A program made the translations under genes and the position numbers. DNA of 64,000 nucleotides from Pseudomonas sp. RC10 (GTDB lineage: Bacteria > Pseudomonadota > Gammaproteobacteria > Pseudomonadales > Pseudomonadaceae): assembly GCF_038397775.1 (NCBI RefSeq), contig NZ_CP151650.1, forward strand, positions 3,596,001 through 3,660,000. The letters are read 5' to 3'. The notes under the pieces are model-generated. The model was given only the letters and a program-made list of their open reading frames with translations, did not search any database and was not told the DNA's origin. This document shows positions 1 through 7,796 of this stretch, piece after piece. Every line of letters begins with the position of its first letter. Within the stretch, counting starts at the first letter, position 1.

Positions 1-1296
1 CAGTTGAAGCGGGCGAGGGTGACCATCACCAACCGAGTGGTCTGCACCCGTTTGCTCACCGATGAGGAAGGTGCAGTGAACGGCGTCATGGGGTTCGACT
101 GTCGCACCGCCGATTTCTACGTGATCAAAGCCAAGGCCGTGATCCTCTGCTGCGGCGCTGCCGGGCGACTGGGCCTGCCGTCGTCGGGTTACCTGATGGG
201 CACCTACGAAAACCCGACCAACGCAGGCGACGGTTATGCAATGGCCTATCACGCCGGTGCAGAACTGGCGAATCTGGAGTGCTTCCAGATCAACCCGCTG
301 ATCAAGGATTACAACGGCCCCGCGTGCGCGTACGTGACCGGCCCCTTGGGCGGCTACACGGCCAACAACAAGGGCGACCGCTTCATCGAGTGCGACTACT
401 GGAGCGGCCAGATGATGTGGGAGTTCCACCAGGAACTTGAAAGCGGCAACGGTCCGGTGTTTCTCAAGCTCGATCACCTGGCTGAAGAAACCATCCAGAA
501 CATCGAGGAAATCCTGCACAGCAACGAGCGCCCGAGTCGTGGGCAGTTTCACGCCAATCGCGGCACCGATTACCGCAGCCAGATGGTGGAGATGCACATC
601 TCGGAAATCGGCTTTTGCAGCGGGCATTCCGCCTCGGGGGTGTGGGTCAACGAGCGTGCGGAAACGTCGGTCAAGGGCCTGTATTCAGCGGGCGACATGG
701 CAGCCGTCCCGCACAATTACATGCTCGGCGCGTTCACGTATGGCTGGTTCGCCGGCAACAACGCGGCGGATTACGTCGCGGTGCGGGATTTCAGCAGCGT
801 TGATGCGCAACAGATCGAACGCGAAAAGGCGCGGGTCTATGCGCCTCTGGATCGCGAACACGGCCTGCCACCGGCGCAGGTCGAATACAAGCTGCGGCGC
901 TTTGTGAACGACTATCTGCAACCGCCAAAAGTGACCAAAAAGATGCAGATCGGCTTGCAGCGCTTTGATGACATCGAGCGCGATCTCGACCAACTGAAAG
1001 CCAACAATGCTCACGAACTGATGCGGGCCATGGAAGTCAGCGTGATCCGTGACTGCGCCGAGATGGCCGCCCGCGCTTCGCTGTATCGCACTGAAAGCCG
1101 TTGGGGCCTTTACCACCACCGCGTCGATCATCCACTGCGCAACGACCGCGACTGGTTCTGCCACACGCACCTGAAGAAAGACGAAGACGGCCGCATGGTC
1201 AGTTTCAAGAAGCCGGTCGAGCCTTACATCGTGGCGTTGGACGCCGACGAAATGCTCGCCTATGACCGCCTGCGCGTGGGGGCTGACGCTGCCTGA
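1..1296 (+). CDS. AprA/fumarate-reductase-like FAD flavoprotein subunit (5' partial)
   Basis: The frame is open from the first base, so the N-terminal FAD dinucleotide-binding fold lies outside the window. The visible 431 codons look like the catalytic and C-terminal part of the succinate dehydrogenase/fumarate reductase/APS reductase alpha family. A second FAD-contact stretch of the type SVKGLYSAGDMAAVPHNY is seen near residue 225, and a helical C-terminal domain with conserved Arg follows. The partner is surely the two-cluster ferredoxin that starts 59 bases downstream, an AprA-AprB-like pair. The reaction is unknown. The linked TauABC-type importer suggests a small imported anion (sulfonate-like) as substrate, which is inference. 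It could instead be a fumarate-reductase-like enzyme acting on another unsaturated acid. Confidence 0.8.
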   Translation, partial: QLKRARVTITNRVVCTRLLTDEEGAVNGVMGFDCRTADFYVIKAKAVILCCGAAGRLGLPSSGYLMGTYENPTNAGDGYAMAYHAGAELANLECFQINPLIKDYNGPACAYVTGPLGGYTANNKGDRFIECDYWSGQMMWEFHQELESGNGPVFLKLDHLAEETIQNIEEILHSNERPSRGQFHANRGTDYRSQMVEMHISEIGFCSGHSASGVWVNERAETSVKGLYSAGDMAAVPHNYMLGAFTYGWFAGNNAADYVAVRDFSSVDAQQIEREKARVYAPLDREHGLPPAQVEYKLRRFVNDYLQPPKVTKKMQIGLQRFDDIERDLDQLKANNAHELMRAMEVSVIRDCAEMAARASLYRTESRWGLYHHRVDHPLRNDRDWFCHTHLKKDEDGRMVSFKKPVEPYIVALDADEMLAYDRLRVGADAA

Positions 1297-1355
1297 TCCA
1301 GCGTCGCCTGCACCTTTTAGACAGAGAGCGCGATACGCGCCAAGGACACCGTGAA

Positions 1356-1601
1356 ATGGCTTACCAGCCCCAGGAAATCTTCTTCCGCTCCAACGCCCCG
1401 GTCACCGTGGACGAGGACAAGTGCATCGCCGACAAGGGCTGCACGGTATGCGTCGACGTCTGCCCGATGGACCTGCTGGCGATCAATCCCGCGACCCAGA
1501 AGGCTTACATGGCGTTCGACGAGTGCTGGTATTGCATGCCCTGCGAGAAGGACTGCCCGACCGGGGCCGTGAAGGTCGAGATTCCGTACCTGTTGCGCTG
1601 A
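1356..1601 (+). CDS. 2x[4Fe-4S] ferredoxin, AprB-like electron-transfer subunit
   Basis: This 81-residue protein has two cysteine quartets: C23, C29, C32, C36-Pro and C57, C60, C63, C67-Pro, the spacing of an 8Fe-8S ferredoxin domain. It is a short relative of APS reductase beta subunits and lacks their C-terminal tail. The ATG at 1356 is preceded by AAGGA at about 1342. It follows the flavoprotein gene closely and is presumably co-transcribed, carrying electrons to or from the FAD subunit in the cytoplasm. The first quartet has five residues between its first two cysteines instead of the usual two, as in AprB-type proteins. Confidence 0.88.
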   Translation: MAYQPQEIFFRSNAPVTVDEDKCIADKGCTVCVDVCPMDLLAINPATQKAYMAFDECWYCMPCEKDCPTGAVKVEIPYLLR

Positions 1602-1613
1602 TACGTAAACTTT

Positions 1614-1698
1614 GTAGGAGTGAGCTTGCTCGCGATTGCGTCAGGTCAGACACCGTTATGCGTCTGATCCATCTCATCGCGAGCAAACTCACTCCTAC
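1614..1698. repeat. REP doublet (inverted), family GTAGGAGTGAGC
   Basis: Two arms of about 22 bases, GTAGGAGTGAGCTTGCTCGC on the left and its near-exact reverse complement on the right, are separated by about 40 bases that also contain a short inverted repeat (GTCAGAC/GTCTGAT). This is the paired arrangement of Pseudomonas REP/REPIN elements. It lies between the ferredoxin gene and the binding-protein gene of one operon, so transcripts would form a long hairpin here. Confidence 0.85.
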
Positions 1699-1819
1699 AC
1701 GTGAACCTAAAGCCATCCGCCAACCCCGGACGCTGATTCACCCGACACCCCTCGTTTCCCACCGCGCCCGATCGCGGCGGAGACGACACTTCCTATCAAT
1801 GATGCGAGGGGATACATCC

Positions 1820-3229
1820 ATGTTATTGCGCGCCACGCTGGCCGGTTTCGTACTGGCTTCGTTGAGTCTGTCGGTTCAGGCCGAAACCATCCGGATTGCC
1901 ATCGGCACTCAAGACACCACCATCAATTGCGCGGCCGGCGGGCTGCTGATTCGCGAGCTCGGGCTGCTCGACAAATACCTGCCCCATGACGGCAAATACA
2001 AAGACGCGCAGTACCAGGTCGAGTGGAAAAACTTCACCAGTGGGGCGCCGCTGACCAATGAGATGGTGGCGGGCAAACTGGATTTTGGCGCGATGGCCGA
2101 TTTCCCCGGCGCCTTCAACGGCGTCGCGTTCGAAACCGCAGGCAAGCACAGCCTGTTCATCAGCGTGCTGTCGGGCAACATCAAGGGCAGCGGCAACGGC
2201 ATCGTCGTACCGACCGCGTCCACGGCGCAGTCGTTGGCCGACTTGAAGGGCAAAACGATCTCCGTGCCGTTCGCGTCCACTGCCCACGGCATGCTGCTGC
2301 GCGCCGTCGCGGCTCAGGGCTGGGACCCGCTGAAAGACGTCAACATCATCGCCCAGGCGCCGGAAGTCGCAGGTTCTGCGCTGCAAGCCGACAAGATCGA
2401 CGCCCACGCGGACTTCGTGCCGTTCGGTGAACTGTTCCCGAACCGTGGCTTCGCCCGCAAAATCTATGACGGTTCCCAATCCAACACCCCGACATTCCAC
2501 GGCGCGCTGGTGGACGAGAGCTACGCGAAGAAATACCCGGAAATCGTCGTCGCCTACCTGCGCGCCGGAATCGAGGCCAATCAGTTGCTGGCGGCCGAAC
2601 CCGAGAAATACAGCGAGCTGATCGAAAAAGTCACCGGCATCGAGGCCGAAGTCAATTACCTGTTCCACGGCCCTTTGGGCTTGCAGACCCGGGATCAGAC
2701 CTGGAAACCCGAATACCGCCAGGCCGTCGGCACCGCCATCGACACGCTCAAACTGATGAAGAAAGCCGACCGCGGGCTGGACCTGAACACCTTCATCGAC
2801 GACCAATACGTCCGTGCGGCGTACAAGGCATCGGGCGTGGACTACAACGCGCAATTGGCCAACTACGCCCAGTCGCCGCTCAAGGCCAATGACGCGCTGA
2901 CGGGCAAGCCGATCACCGATTTCAGCCACGTCGCCGAAATCTGGGTCAAGGGTGAGCCGAAAGTGCGCCATTACGCCTCGGCCGAATCGGCATTCACGGC
3001 CCTGCAGGCGCTGAACAAGGAAGGCAAGCCGATCCGCGCTGTGTACGCCCAGGCCGAAGACAGCGGCATCAAGCTCTTGGCCGGTCAGGCGTGGTTTGCC
3101 AGTGACAGCAAAGGTCGGTTGAGTGCCTTCCTCCTCAAAGGCCAAGCGCAGCAATTCGCTCAGGCGCAGGGGGGCAAGGTGTTGAACTTCCAGGACGCCA
3201 GCACTCAAGTTGCTGTGGCCAGCCGCTGA
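1820..3229 (+). CDS. ABC transporter substrate-binding protein with NosL-like C-terminal domain
   Basis: A 469-residue secreted binding protein. The signal peptide ends near SVQA/ETIRIAIG. The body belongs to the TauA/SsuA/NMT1-like class of aliphatic sulfonate/nitrate/taurine binding proteins. ATG 1820 is chosen because GAGGGG lies about 9 bases upstream; in-frame ATGs at 1799 and 1802 lack a good site. At 469 residues it is over 100 longer than TauA. Residues about 370-469 (RHYAS..AF, IRAVY, then a QGGKVLNF ending) resemble NosL, a periplasmic copper chaperone. That assignment is from pattern memory and is less certain than the binding-protein call. It feeds the permease and ATPase that follow. 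The gene is bracketed by REP doublets. Confidence 0.85.
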   Translation: MLLRATLAGFVLASLSLSVQAETIRIAIGTQDTTINCAAGGLLIRELGLLDKYLPHDGKYKDAQYQVEWKNFTSGAPLTNEMVAGKLDFGAMADFPGAFNGVAFETAGKHSLFISVLSGNIKGSGNGIVVPTASTAQSLADLKGKTISVPFASTAHGMLLRAVAAQGWDPLKDVNIIAQAPEVAGSALQADKIDAHADFVPFGELFPNRGFARKIYDGSQSNTPTFHGALVDESYAKKYPEIVVAYLRAGIEANQLLAAEPEKYSELIEKVTGIEAEVNYLFHGPLGLQTRDQTWKPEYRQAVGTAIDTLKLMKKADRGLDLNTFIDDQYVRAAYKASGVDYNAQLANYAQSPLKANDALTGKPITDFSHVAEIWVKGEPKVRHYASAESAFTALQALNKEGKPIRAVYAQAEDSGIKLLAGQAWFASDSKGRLSAFLLKGQAQQFAQAQGGKVLNFQDASTQVAVASR

Positions 3230-3235
3230 CCCTTT

Positions 3236-3322
3236 GTGGGAGTGAGCGTGCTCGCGATAAGGGTGGGTGGCATGAAACCGATTCCGCTGACCGGACGCTA
3301 TCGCGAGCAAGCTCACTCCTAC
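3236..3322. repeat. REP doublet (inverted), same family as 1614-1698
   Basis: The left arm begins GTGGGAGTGAGCGTGCTCGC and the right arm is TATCGCGAGCAAGCTCACTC continuing to CCTAC. The arms are about 24 bases with a 39-base spacer. It starts 7 bases after the binding-protein stop codon and ends 46 bases before the permease start. Confidence 0.85.
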
Positions 3323-3368
3323 AGTGGGAGCTGCGTCGTTCGAAGATTGCACACACATGGAGAACGCT

Positions 3369-4151
3369 GTGACTTCACCTTTGCTGCGCTGGTTGCCGAG
3401 AAGCGCATCCATTCTGCTCTGCCTGCTGTTCTGGCAACTGGCAGCGAGCAACCACTGGAATCTAGGGCTGGTGACGTTCGCCAACGTCCCGACGCCGCTG
3501 TCGGTGATCGAGGCTGCGGCCGGACTGGTGGATTCGGGTCGGCTGACGCAGCACCTGACGGCCAGTCTCAGCCGAGTGTTCGCGGGGTATCTGGCCGCCT
3601 TGATCATCGGCGTTGGCCTGGGCGTCATCATCGGCCGTTCGCGCTGGGCGGAAGACGTGCTGCTGCCGCCGTTGGAAGTGCTGCGACCGATTCCGGCCGT
3701 GGCGTGGATTCCGCTGGCGATCCTGATGTTTCCGTCTTCCGAACTGTCGATGGTGTTCATCACCTTCACCGGCGCGCTGTTTCCGATCCTGCTCAACACC
3801 GTGCACGGTGTCGAAGGCGTCGATCCGCGACTGATCGCGTCGGCAAAAAGCCTGGGGGCAGGGCGGCGGGCGATTCTGTTGGAAGTCGTTCTGCCGGGTG
3901 CCGCGCCGAGCATCATCACCGGCCTGGCCATCGGCATGGGCACCTCGTGGTTTTGCCTGGTGACGGCCGAGATGATTTCCGGGCAGTTCGGCATCGGCTA
4001 TTACACCTGGGAGTCGTACACCATCCAGAATTACGCCGACATCGTCGTCGGCATGTTGCTGATCGGCCTGCTGGGCATGGGCAGCAGCCTGTTGATCAAG
4101 CGTGTGGGGCAGTTGTTCACCCCTTGGCACCGACCACGAGGAAAAGCCTGA
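3369..4151 (+). CDS. ABC transporter permease, TauC/SsuC type
   Basis: A 260-residue integral membrane protein of the nitrate/sulfonate/taurine importer permease family. There are about six hydrophobic segments and the cytoplasmic EAA loop, seen as the SAKSLGAGRRAILLEVVLPG-type segment that contacts the ATPase. Three starts are possible. GTG 3369 is preferred because GGAG sits 6 bases upstream; ATG 3357 is in frame but has no Shine-Dalgarno sequence, and ATG 3324 abuts the REP. The stop overlaps the ATPase start (TGATG), so the two are translationally coupled. Confidence 0.9.
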   Translation: MTSPLLRWLPRSASILLCLLFWQLAASNHWNLGLVTFANVPTPLSVIEAAAGLVDSGRLTQHLTASLSRVFAGYLAALIIGVGLGVIIGRSRWAEDVLLPPLEVLRPIPAVAWIPLAILMFPSSELSMVFITFTGALFPILLNTVHGVEGVDPRLIASAKSLGAGRRAILLEVVLPGAAPSIITGLAIGMGTSWFCLVTAEMISGQFGIGYYTWESYTIQNYADIVVGMLLIGLLGMGSSLLIKRVGQLFTPWHRPRGKA

Positions 4152-4999
4152 TGACTGTCGCGACCCACCCCGCAGGCCGCGTGGACATCCACGGCCTCAC
4201 GATTTCCCTGGGCGAAGGGCAGAACGCCTTTCAAGCCGTGCAGGCGCTGGATTGCCAGATCGAGTCGGGGCAGTTCGTCTGCATTCTCGGGCCGTCCGGC
4301 TGTGGCAAGTCGACCCTGCTCGGCGCGCTGGCCGGACACCTGCAGCCGATCGCTGGCAACCTCAGTGTCGATGGCGCTTCGGTCAACGGGCCGTCGCCGC
4401 AACGGGGCATGGTCTTTCAGCAACACACGCTGTTTCCCTGGCGCACCGTTCGCGAGAATGTCGCCTTTGGCTTGAAGATGAGCGGGGTGGGCAAGGCCGA
4501 GCGCCTGTCGGCCGCAGATGAAATGCTCGCCTTGGTGGGCCTCGAAGGGTTTGCCGGGCACTGGCCGAATCAGCTGTCGGGCGGCATGCAGCAGCGGGTG
4601 GAAATCGCCCGCGTGCTGATCAATCGCCCGCGTCTGCTGCTGATGGACGAGCCCTTCGGTGCGCTGGACGCCTTGACCCGCATGAAGATGCAGGCGCTGT
4701 TGCTGGACATCTGGACGCGGATACGCACCACCGTCGTGTTCGTGACCCATGACATCGACGAGGCGCTATTCCTGGCTGACCGGATTCTGGTCATGAGCCC
4801 ACGGCCAGGGCGTTTCATCGAAGACCTGCAACTGGATTTTCCGCGCCCGAGAAGCACTGAGCTGGTGACCCGCCCGGAATTTTCGCGCCTGAAACGGCAT
4901 TGCCTCGAACTGCTGCACCACGAGGACGGTCGGCAGCTGCCACGGCTGAACCCCCTCGGGCTTCCTAACGAACACGACGGACTGCGACTGGCCTTATGA
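4151..4999 (+). CDS. ABC transporter ATP-binding protein, TauB/SsuB type
   Basis: A 282-residue nucleotide-binding subunit. Walker A is GPSGCGKST, a Q-loop follows at FQQHTLFPW, the signature is LSGGMQQR, Walker B is LLLMDEP with a D-loop GALDAL, and the switch His is in FVTHD. These place it in the TauB/SsuB/NrtD group, which energises import of sulfonates, nitrate or taurine-like solutes. It overlaps the permease stop at its start and the HEAT-repeat gene by 4 bases at its end (ATGA). Confidence 0.93.
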   Translation: MTVATHPAGRVDIHGLTISLGEGQNAFQAVQALDCQIESGQFVCILGPSGCGKSTLLGALAGHLQPIAGNLSVDGASVNGPSPQRGMVFQQHTLFPWRTVRENVAFGLKMSGVGKAERLSAADEMLALVGLEGFAGHWPNQLSGGMQQRVEIARVLINRPRLLLMDEPFGALDALTRMKMQALLLDIWTRIRTTVVFVTHDIDEALFLADRILVMSPRPGRFIEDLQLDFPRPRSTELVTRPEFSRLKRHCLELLHHEDGRQLPRLNPLGLPNEHDGLRLAL

Positions 5000-5967
5000 C
5001 TGACCTGACGAGCTATTTTGAAGACATCGACCACCCGGAGATTCTCGCCCTGCGAAGCCGTCTCGAAAACCCGGACGCTGGCGTGCGGCGCATCGCGTTG
5101 ATTGAGCTGGCGGACCTTGAAGAGCCGGAGGGGTTGGACTGGTTGGCAAACCGGCTGGCGTCAGACCCGGCAACCGACGTACGTGCGCAAGCTGCAGCAC
5201 TGCTGGAAGCCTGGGAAGAGCCCGAAGTGGTGCAGGCCCTGTGTGAAGCCTTGACCGACGCCGAGCCTGCGGTGCGTGACGCGGCCGCGCAGAGCCTGAG
5301 CGTGTTGAAAACGGTGGAGGCGGGCCGGGTGATTCTGCCGTGGGCGGGCCACGCTGACGTCAGTGTGCGGACCGCGGCGTTTCGGGCGCTGCGTGAATTA
5401 CGCCTTGAAGACGCCGCGCCTGCCGCGCTTCATGCGTTGGCCGACGAGGATGCTGGCGTGCGTCGCGAGGCCGTTGGGGTGCTGGGCTGGCTGAAGAACA
5501 CCGATGCGCTGGCTGCCTTGGCCACCCTGGCCAGCCAGGACCCTGACAGTGAAGTGCGCCGCGCAGCCACCGGGGCGCTGGGGCTGGCCAGCAACGCCGA
5601 CGTGTTGCCTGCTTTGCGTAAAGCCTTGCAGGACGACGCCTGGCAAGTGCGCGAAGAGGCGGCCACGACGTTGGGTAAGGTGGGGCAACAGGACGCCGGA
5701 CCGGCGTTGATCGACGCGTTGGCGGATGAATACTGGCAGGTGCGGTTGCGTGCCACCCGCAGCCTGGGGCGTTTGCGTCACGTCGAGGCGCTGTGGCCGT
5801 TGGTGGAAGTCTTGACCCACGGCATCAGCAACCTGCGCAAAGAAGCGGCCTTGGCCCTTGGTGAACTGCGCGACGGCCGCGCGCGACCGGCGCTGTTGCA
5901 GCTGGAACACGACGGCGATCCCGAGGTGCGCAAGGCCGTGCGCATCGCCTTGGCGCAACTGCCATGA
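4996..5967 (+). CDS. HEAT-repeat protein
   Basis: 323 residues built almost entirely of about ten PBS-lyase-type HEAT repeats, seen as the recurring pattern VR..AA..LG.L....A...L..AL.D. There is no signal peptide or membrane segment, so it is cytoplasmic. Such alpha-solenoids are protein-binding scaffolds, and in several redox operons they assist maturation or subunit docking. It overlaps the ATPase gene and the next gene by 4 bases each, so it is a true member of this operon. A role as assembly factor for the flavoprotein-ferredoxin pair is inference. Confidence 0.85.
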   Translation: MTDLTSYFEDIDHPEILALRSRLENPDAGVRRIALIELADLEEPEGLDWLANRLASDPATDVRAQAAALLEAWEEPEVVQALCEALTDAEPAVRDAAAQSLSVLKTVEAGRVILPWAGHADVSVRTAAFRALRELRLEDAAPAALHALADEDAGVRREAVGVLGWLKNTDALAALATLASQDPDSEVRRAATGALGLASNADVLPALRKALQDDAWQVREEAATTLGKVGQQDAGPALIDALADEYWQVRLRATRSLGRLRHVEALWPLVEVLTHGISNLRKEAALALGELRDGRARPALLQLEHDGDPEVRKAVRIALAQLP

Positions 5968-6260
5968 TCCCGGCCCCGGTCTCCATCGGCAATTCCACGG
6001 AGCGGCAGCGCCTGAGGTTGAGCTGGCAGGATGGGCGTGAGCAGTACATTGACCATGTGCTGCTGCGACAGCAATGTCCGTGCTCGCAATGCCGGGCGTT
6101 TCGTTTGAGAGGGATGAAGCCGGTGGTTGCGTCTTCGTTATGTCTGATTGAGATCAACCCACAGGGCTACGGGTTGCAACTGGTGTTCAGCGACGGGCAT
6201 CAGCGCGGGATTTACCCGTGGGCGTATTTGGCGGGGTTGGGTCCGGAAAGCACCGCCTGA
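5964..6260 (+). CDS. DUF971 (GBBH-like N-terminal domain) protein
   Basis: 98 residues matching the DUF971 family: R-L-x-W-x-D-G near residue 22, then a CPCSQCR cysteine cluster and the closing SDGHQRGIYPWAYL segment. The same fold forms the zinc-binding N-terminal domain of gamma-butyrobetaine hydroxylase, and stand-alone copies are often found beside Fe-S proteins. It is translationally coupled to the HEAT gene and ends the operon. The partner is unknown; iron-sulfur or zinc delivery to the upstream enzyme is a guess. Confidence 0.85.
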   Translation: MIPAPVSIGNSTERQRLRLSWQDGREQYIDHVLLRQQCPCSQCRAFRLRGMKPVVASSLCLIEINPQGYGLQLVFSDGHQRGIYPWAYLAGLGPESTA

Positions 6261-6279
6261 AGACTGAAATGCAATTACC

Positions 6280-6370
6280 CTGTGGGAGCGAATTCATTCG
6301 CGAAAGATTTGCCAGACGATGGAGATGTATCGGCCGCACCGGCCTCTCGCGAATGAATTCGCTCCCACAG
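6280..6370. repeat. REP doublet (inverted), family GTGGGAGCGAATTCATTCGC
   Basis: Two 24-base arms are perfect reverse complements (CTGTGGGAGCGAATTCATTC and so on), with about 43 bases between them. The core differs from the REPs at 1614 and 3236 (CGAATTCATTCG instead of TGAGCTTGCTCG), so it is a second sequence class. It lies just downstream of the DUF971 gene. Confidence 0.87.
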
Positions 6371-6398
6371 AAGACCGTGCCAAGCGCCCACAAAAAAA

Positions 6399-6421
6399 CA
6401 GCCTCAGGAGGCTGCTTTTTT
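6399..6421 (-). terminator. Rho-independent terminator (bidirectional)
   Basis: A perfect stem CAGCCT/AGGCTG with loop CAGG, flanked by a run of A on the left and six T on the right. On the minus strand it lies 20 bases after the pcs stop codon. On the plus strand it would also close transcripts from the DUF971 operon. Confidence 0.85.
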
Positions 6422-6440
6422 CATCACGACACTGCGAGCA

Positions 6441-7160
6441 TCAATACCGCGCTTTATCAATCCATTCCAGCGACGTGCGCCAGATACAGATCCCCAGGAA
6501 ATACGCCGACATCGCCAGCCACACGCTCAGCACCCACGAGCCGTTGTAGGGATGGTTGATCACCATCAAAAAGCTGCACAAGAACCACACGCTGGTCACC
6601 GCGATGTTGAGCGGCATGAAGCGCCGTACGCGGAACGGGTGGAGGAACTTCATGCGGGTGACGGTCAGCAGCGCCAGGCAGATCACCGTGATGAACGTCA
6701 GCCACGGCGCGGGCGACAGGATGTACACACACAACGCAACCACGTTCCAGGCCGCCGGGAAGCCCACGAAATAATTGTCCTTGCTCTTCATCTCGGTATT
6801 GCAGAAGCAGAACAGCGACGACACCAGAATGATCGAAATCGTCAGCAGCAGGGTGTAGTCGGGGAGGGGAATGTAGCGGTAGATAAACAGGGCAGGGATA
6901 AAGACGTAGGTCAGGTAATCGATGACCAGGTCCAGTACCGAACCGTCAAAATGCGGCAGGACCGACTGCACGTTGACCTTGCGCGCCAGCGAGCCGTCCA
7001 GGCCGTCCACGATCAGCGCGATGCCCAGCCACAGGAGGCACGCCTTGGGCTGGTTATCGAACAGCGCGATGGTCGCGAGGAACGCGAGGACGACGCCGGT
7101 GGCCGTAAAACCATGGGCACCCCACGCTTTGAGCCAGGCGATACGTTGAATTGGAATCAT
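6441..7160 (-). CDS. pcs: Phosphatidylcholine synthase
   Basis: 239 residues, the usual Pcs length, with about eight hydrophobic segments. The CDP-alcohol phosphotransferase signature is present in the Pcs-specific spacing: DGLDGSLAR, then 12 residues, then G-x3-D-x3-D. The enzyme condenses CDP-diacylglycerol with choline in the inner membrane. Start at 7160 (MIPIQ) is chosen because AAGGA lies 5-9 bases upstream; a longer frame to 7268 has no such site. Pcs occurs mainly in bacteria that live with eukaryotes and use host choline. A terminator follows. Confidence 0.93.
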   Translation of the reverse strand: MIPIQRIAWLKAWGAHGFTATGVVLAFLATIALFDNQPKACLLWLGIALIVDGLDGSLARKVNVQSVLPHFDGSVLDLVIDYLTYVFIPALFIYRYIPLPDYTLLLTISIILVSSLFCFCNTEMKSKDNYFVGFPAAWNVVALCVYILSPAPWLTFITVICLALLTVTRMKFLHPFRVRRFMPLNIAVTSVWFLCSFLMVINHPYNGSWVLSVWLAMSAYFLGICIWRTSLEWIDKARY

Positions 7161-7456
7161 GGACGGTCCTTCTGAAAATAAAGCTGGCCCGATCGATTCA
7201 CCGTGGCGGTGACCGTAGACCTGGCCAGAGGTGCAACTATCGACCGGTTGTCGGTCCATAAGGTTCACCTGTCACCTCTACACGGTAGCAGGCGGCGCGG
7301 GGTTTCGTGACGCAATTGTCACATCCCGGCTCGCGATTTACACCCCTTACCGGGTCATTGGTCGGCTGCGGGTGGAAAGAGGCACTATGCTGGCCCCTTT
7401 TGCAGAAAATCCTCGGCAGAATCCACGCCTGATCAGTGACTTAGCCAGGGATTTGC

Positions 7457-7786
7457 ATGCGGATTATCAAGTGGTTTGTGACGTTCTGCGTTCTTTCAGC
7501 CGCTTCCAGCCACGTATTTGCACGGGATTTGAGCAAAAACGAACGTGATCTCTGCACGTGGGGCGCAGGCATCGCCAGCACGGCACAGCAATACAAACTG
7601 GCGGGGCTGACGTTGTACGGAGCCCGGAAAAAGTTTCAGGCCCGGCACTTTCCTCAGCAATGGATGCGCATGAGCGCATTGGGCATCACCGAACAGACGT
7701 ACGACAGCGATTCGCGCATGCGCCCCGAAGGCGTTCGGCAGGTGTACTACGAAGGGTGCACCCGGCACGAACTGGCGCGCCGGTAA
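7457..7786 (+). CDS. Small secreted protein of unknown function
   Basis: 109 residues. An N-terminal signal peptide (MRIIKWFVTFCVLSAASS..FA) is followed by a short, charged mature domain with two cysteines, which could form one disulfide. It is not a family I recognise. It stands alone between pcs (divergent) and the convergent GNAT gene 10 bases away. GGGA upstream of ATG 7457 is a weak Shine-Dalgarno site. Confidence 0.7.
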   Translation: MRIIKWFVTFCVLSAASSHVFARDLSKNERDLCTWGAGIASTAQQYKLAGLTLYGARKKFQARHFPQQWMRMSALGITEQTYDSDSRMRPEGVRQVYYEGCTRHELARR

Positions 7787-7796
7787 TTTAGACCGA

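Noticed and set aside
1823..3994. 723-codon open frame on the minus strand opposite the binding protein and permease
   Set aside because: It mirrors the codon pattern of the plus-strand genes, has no family similarity, and runs across a REP element and two genes.
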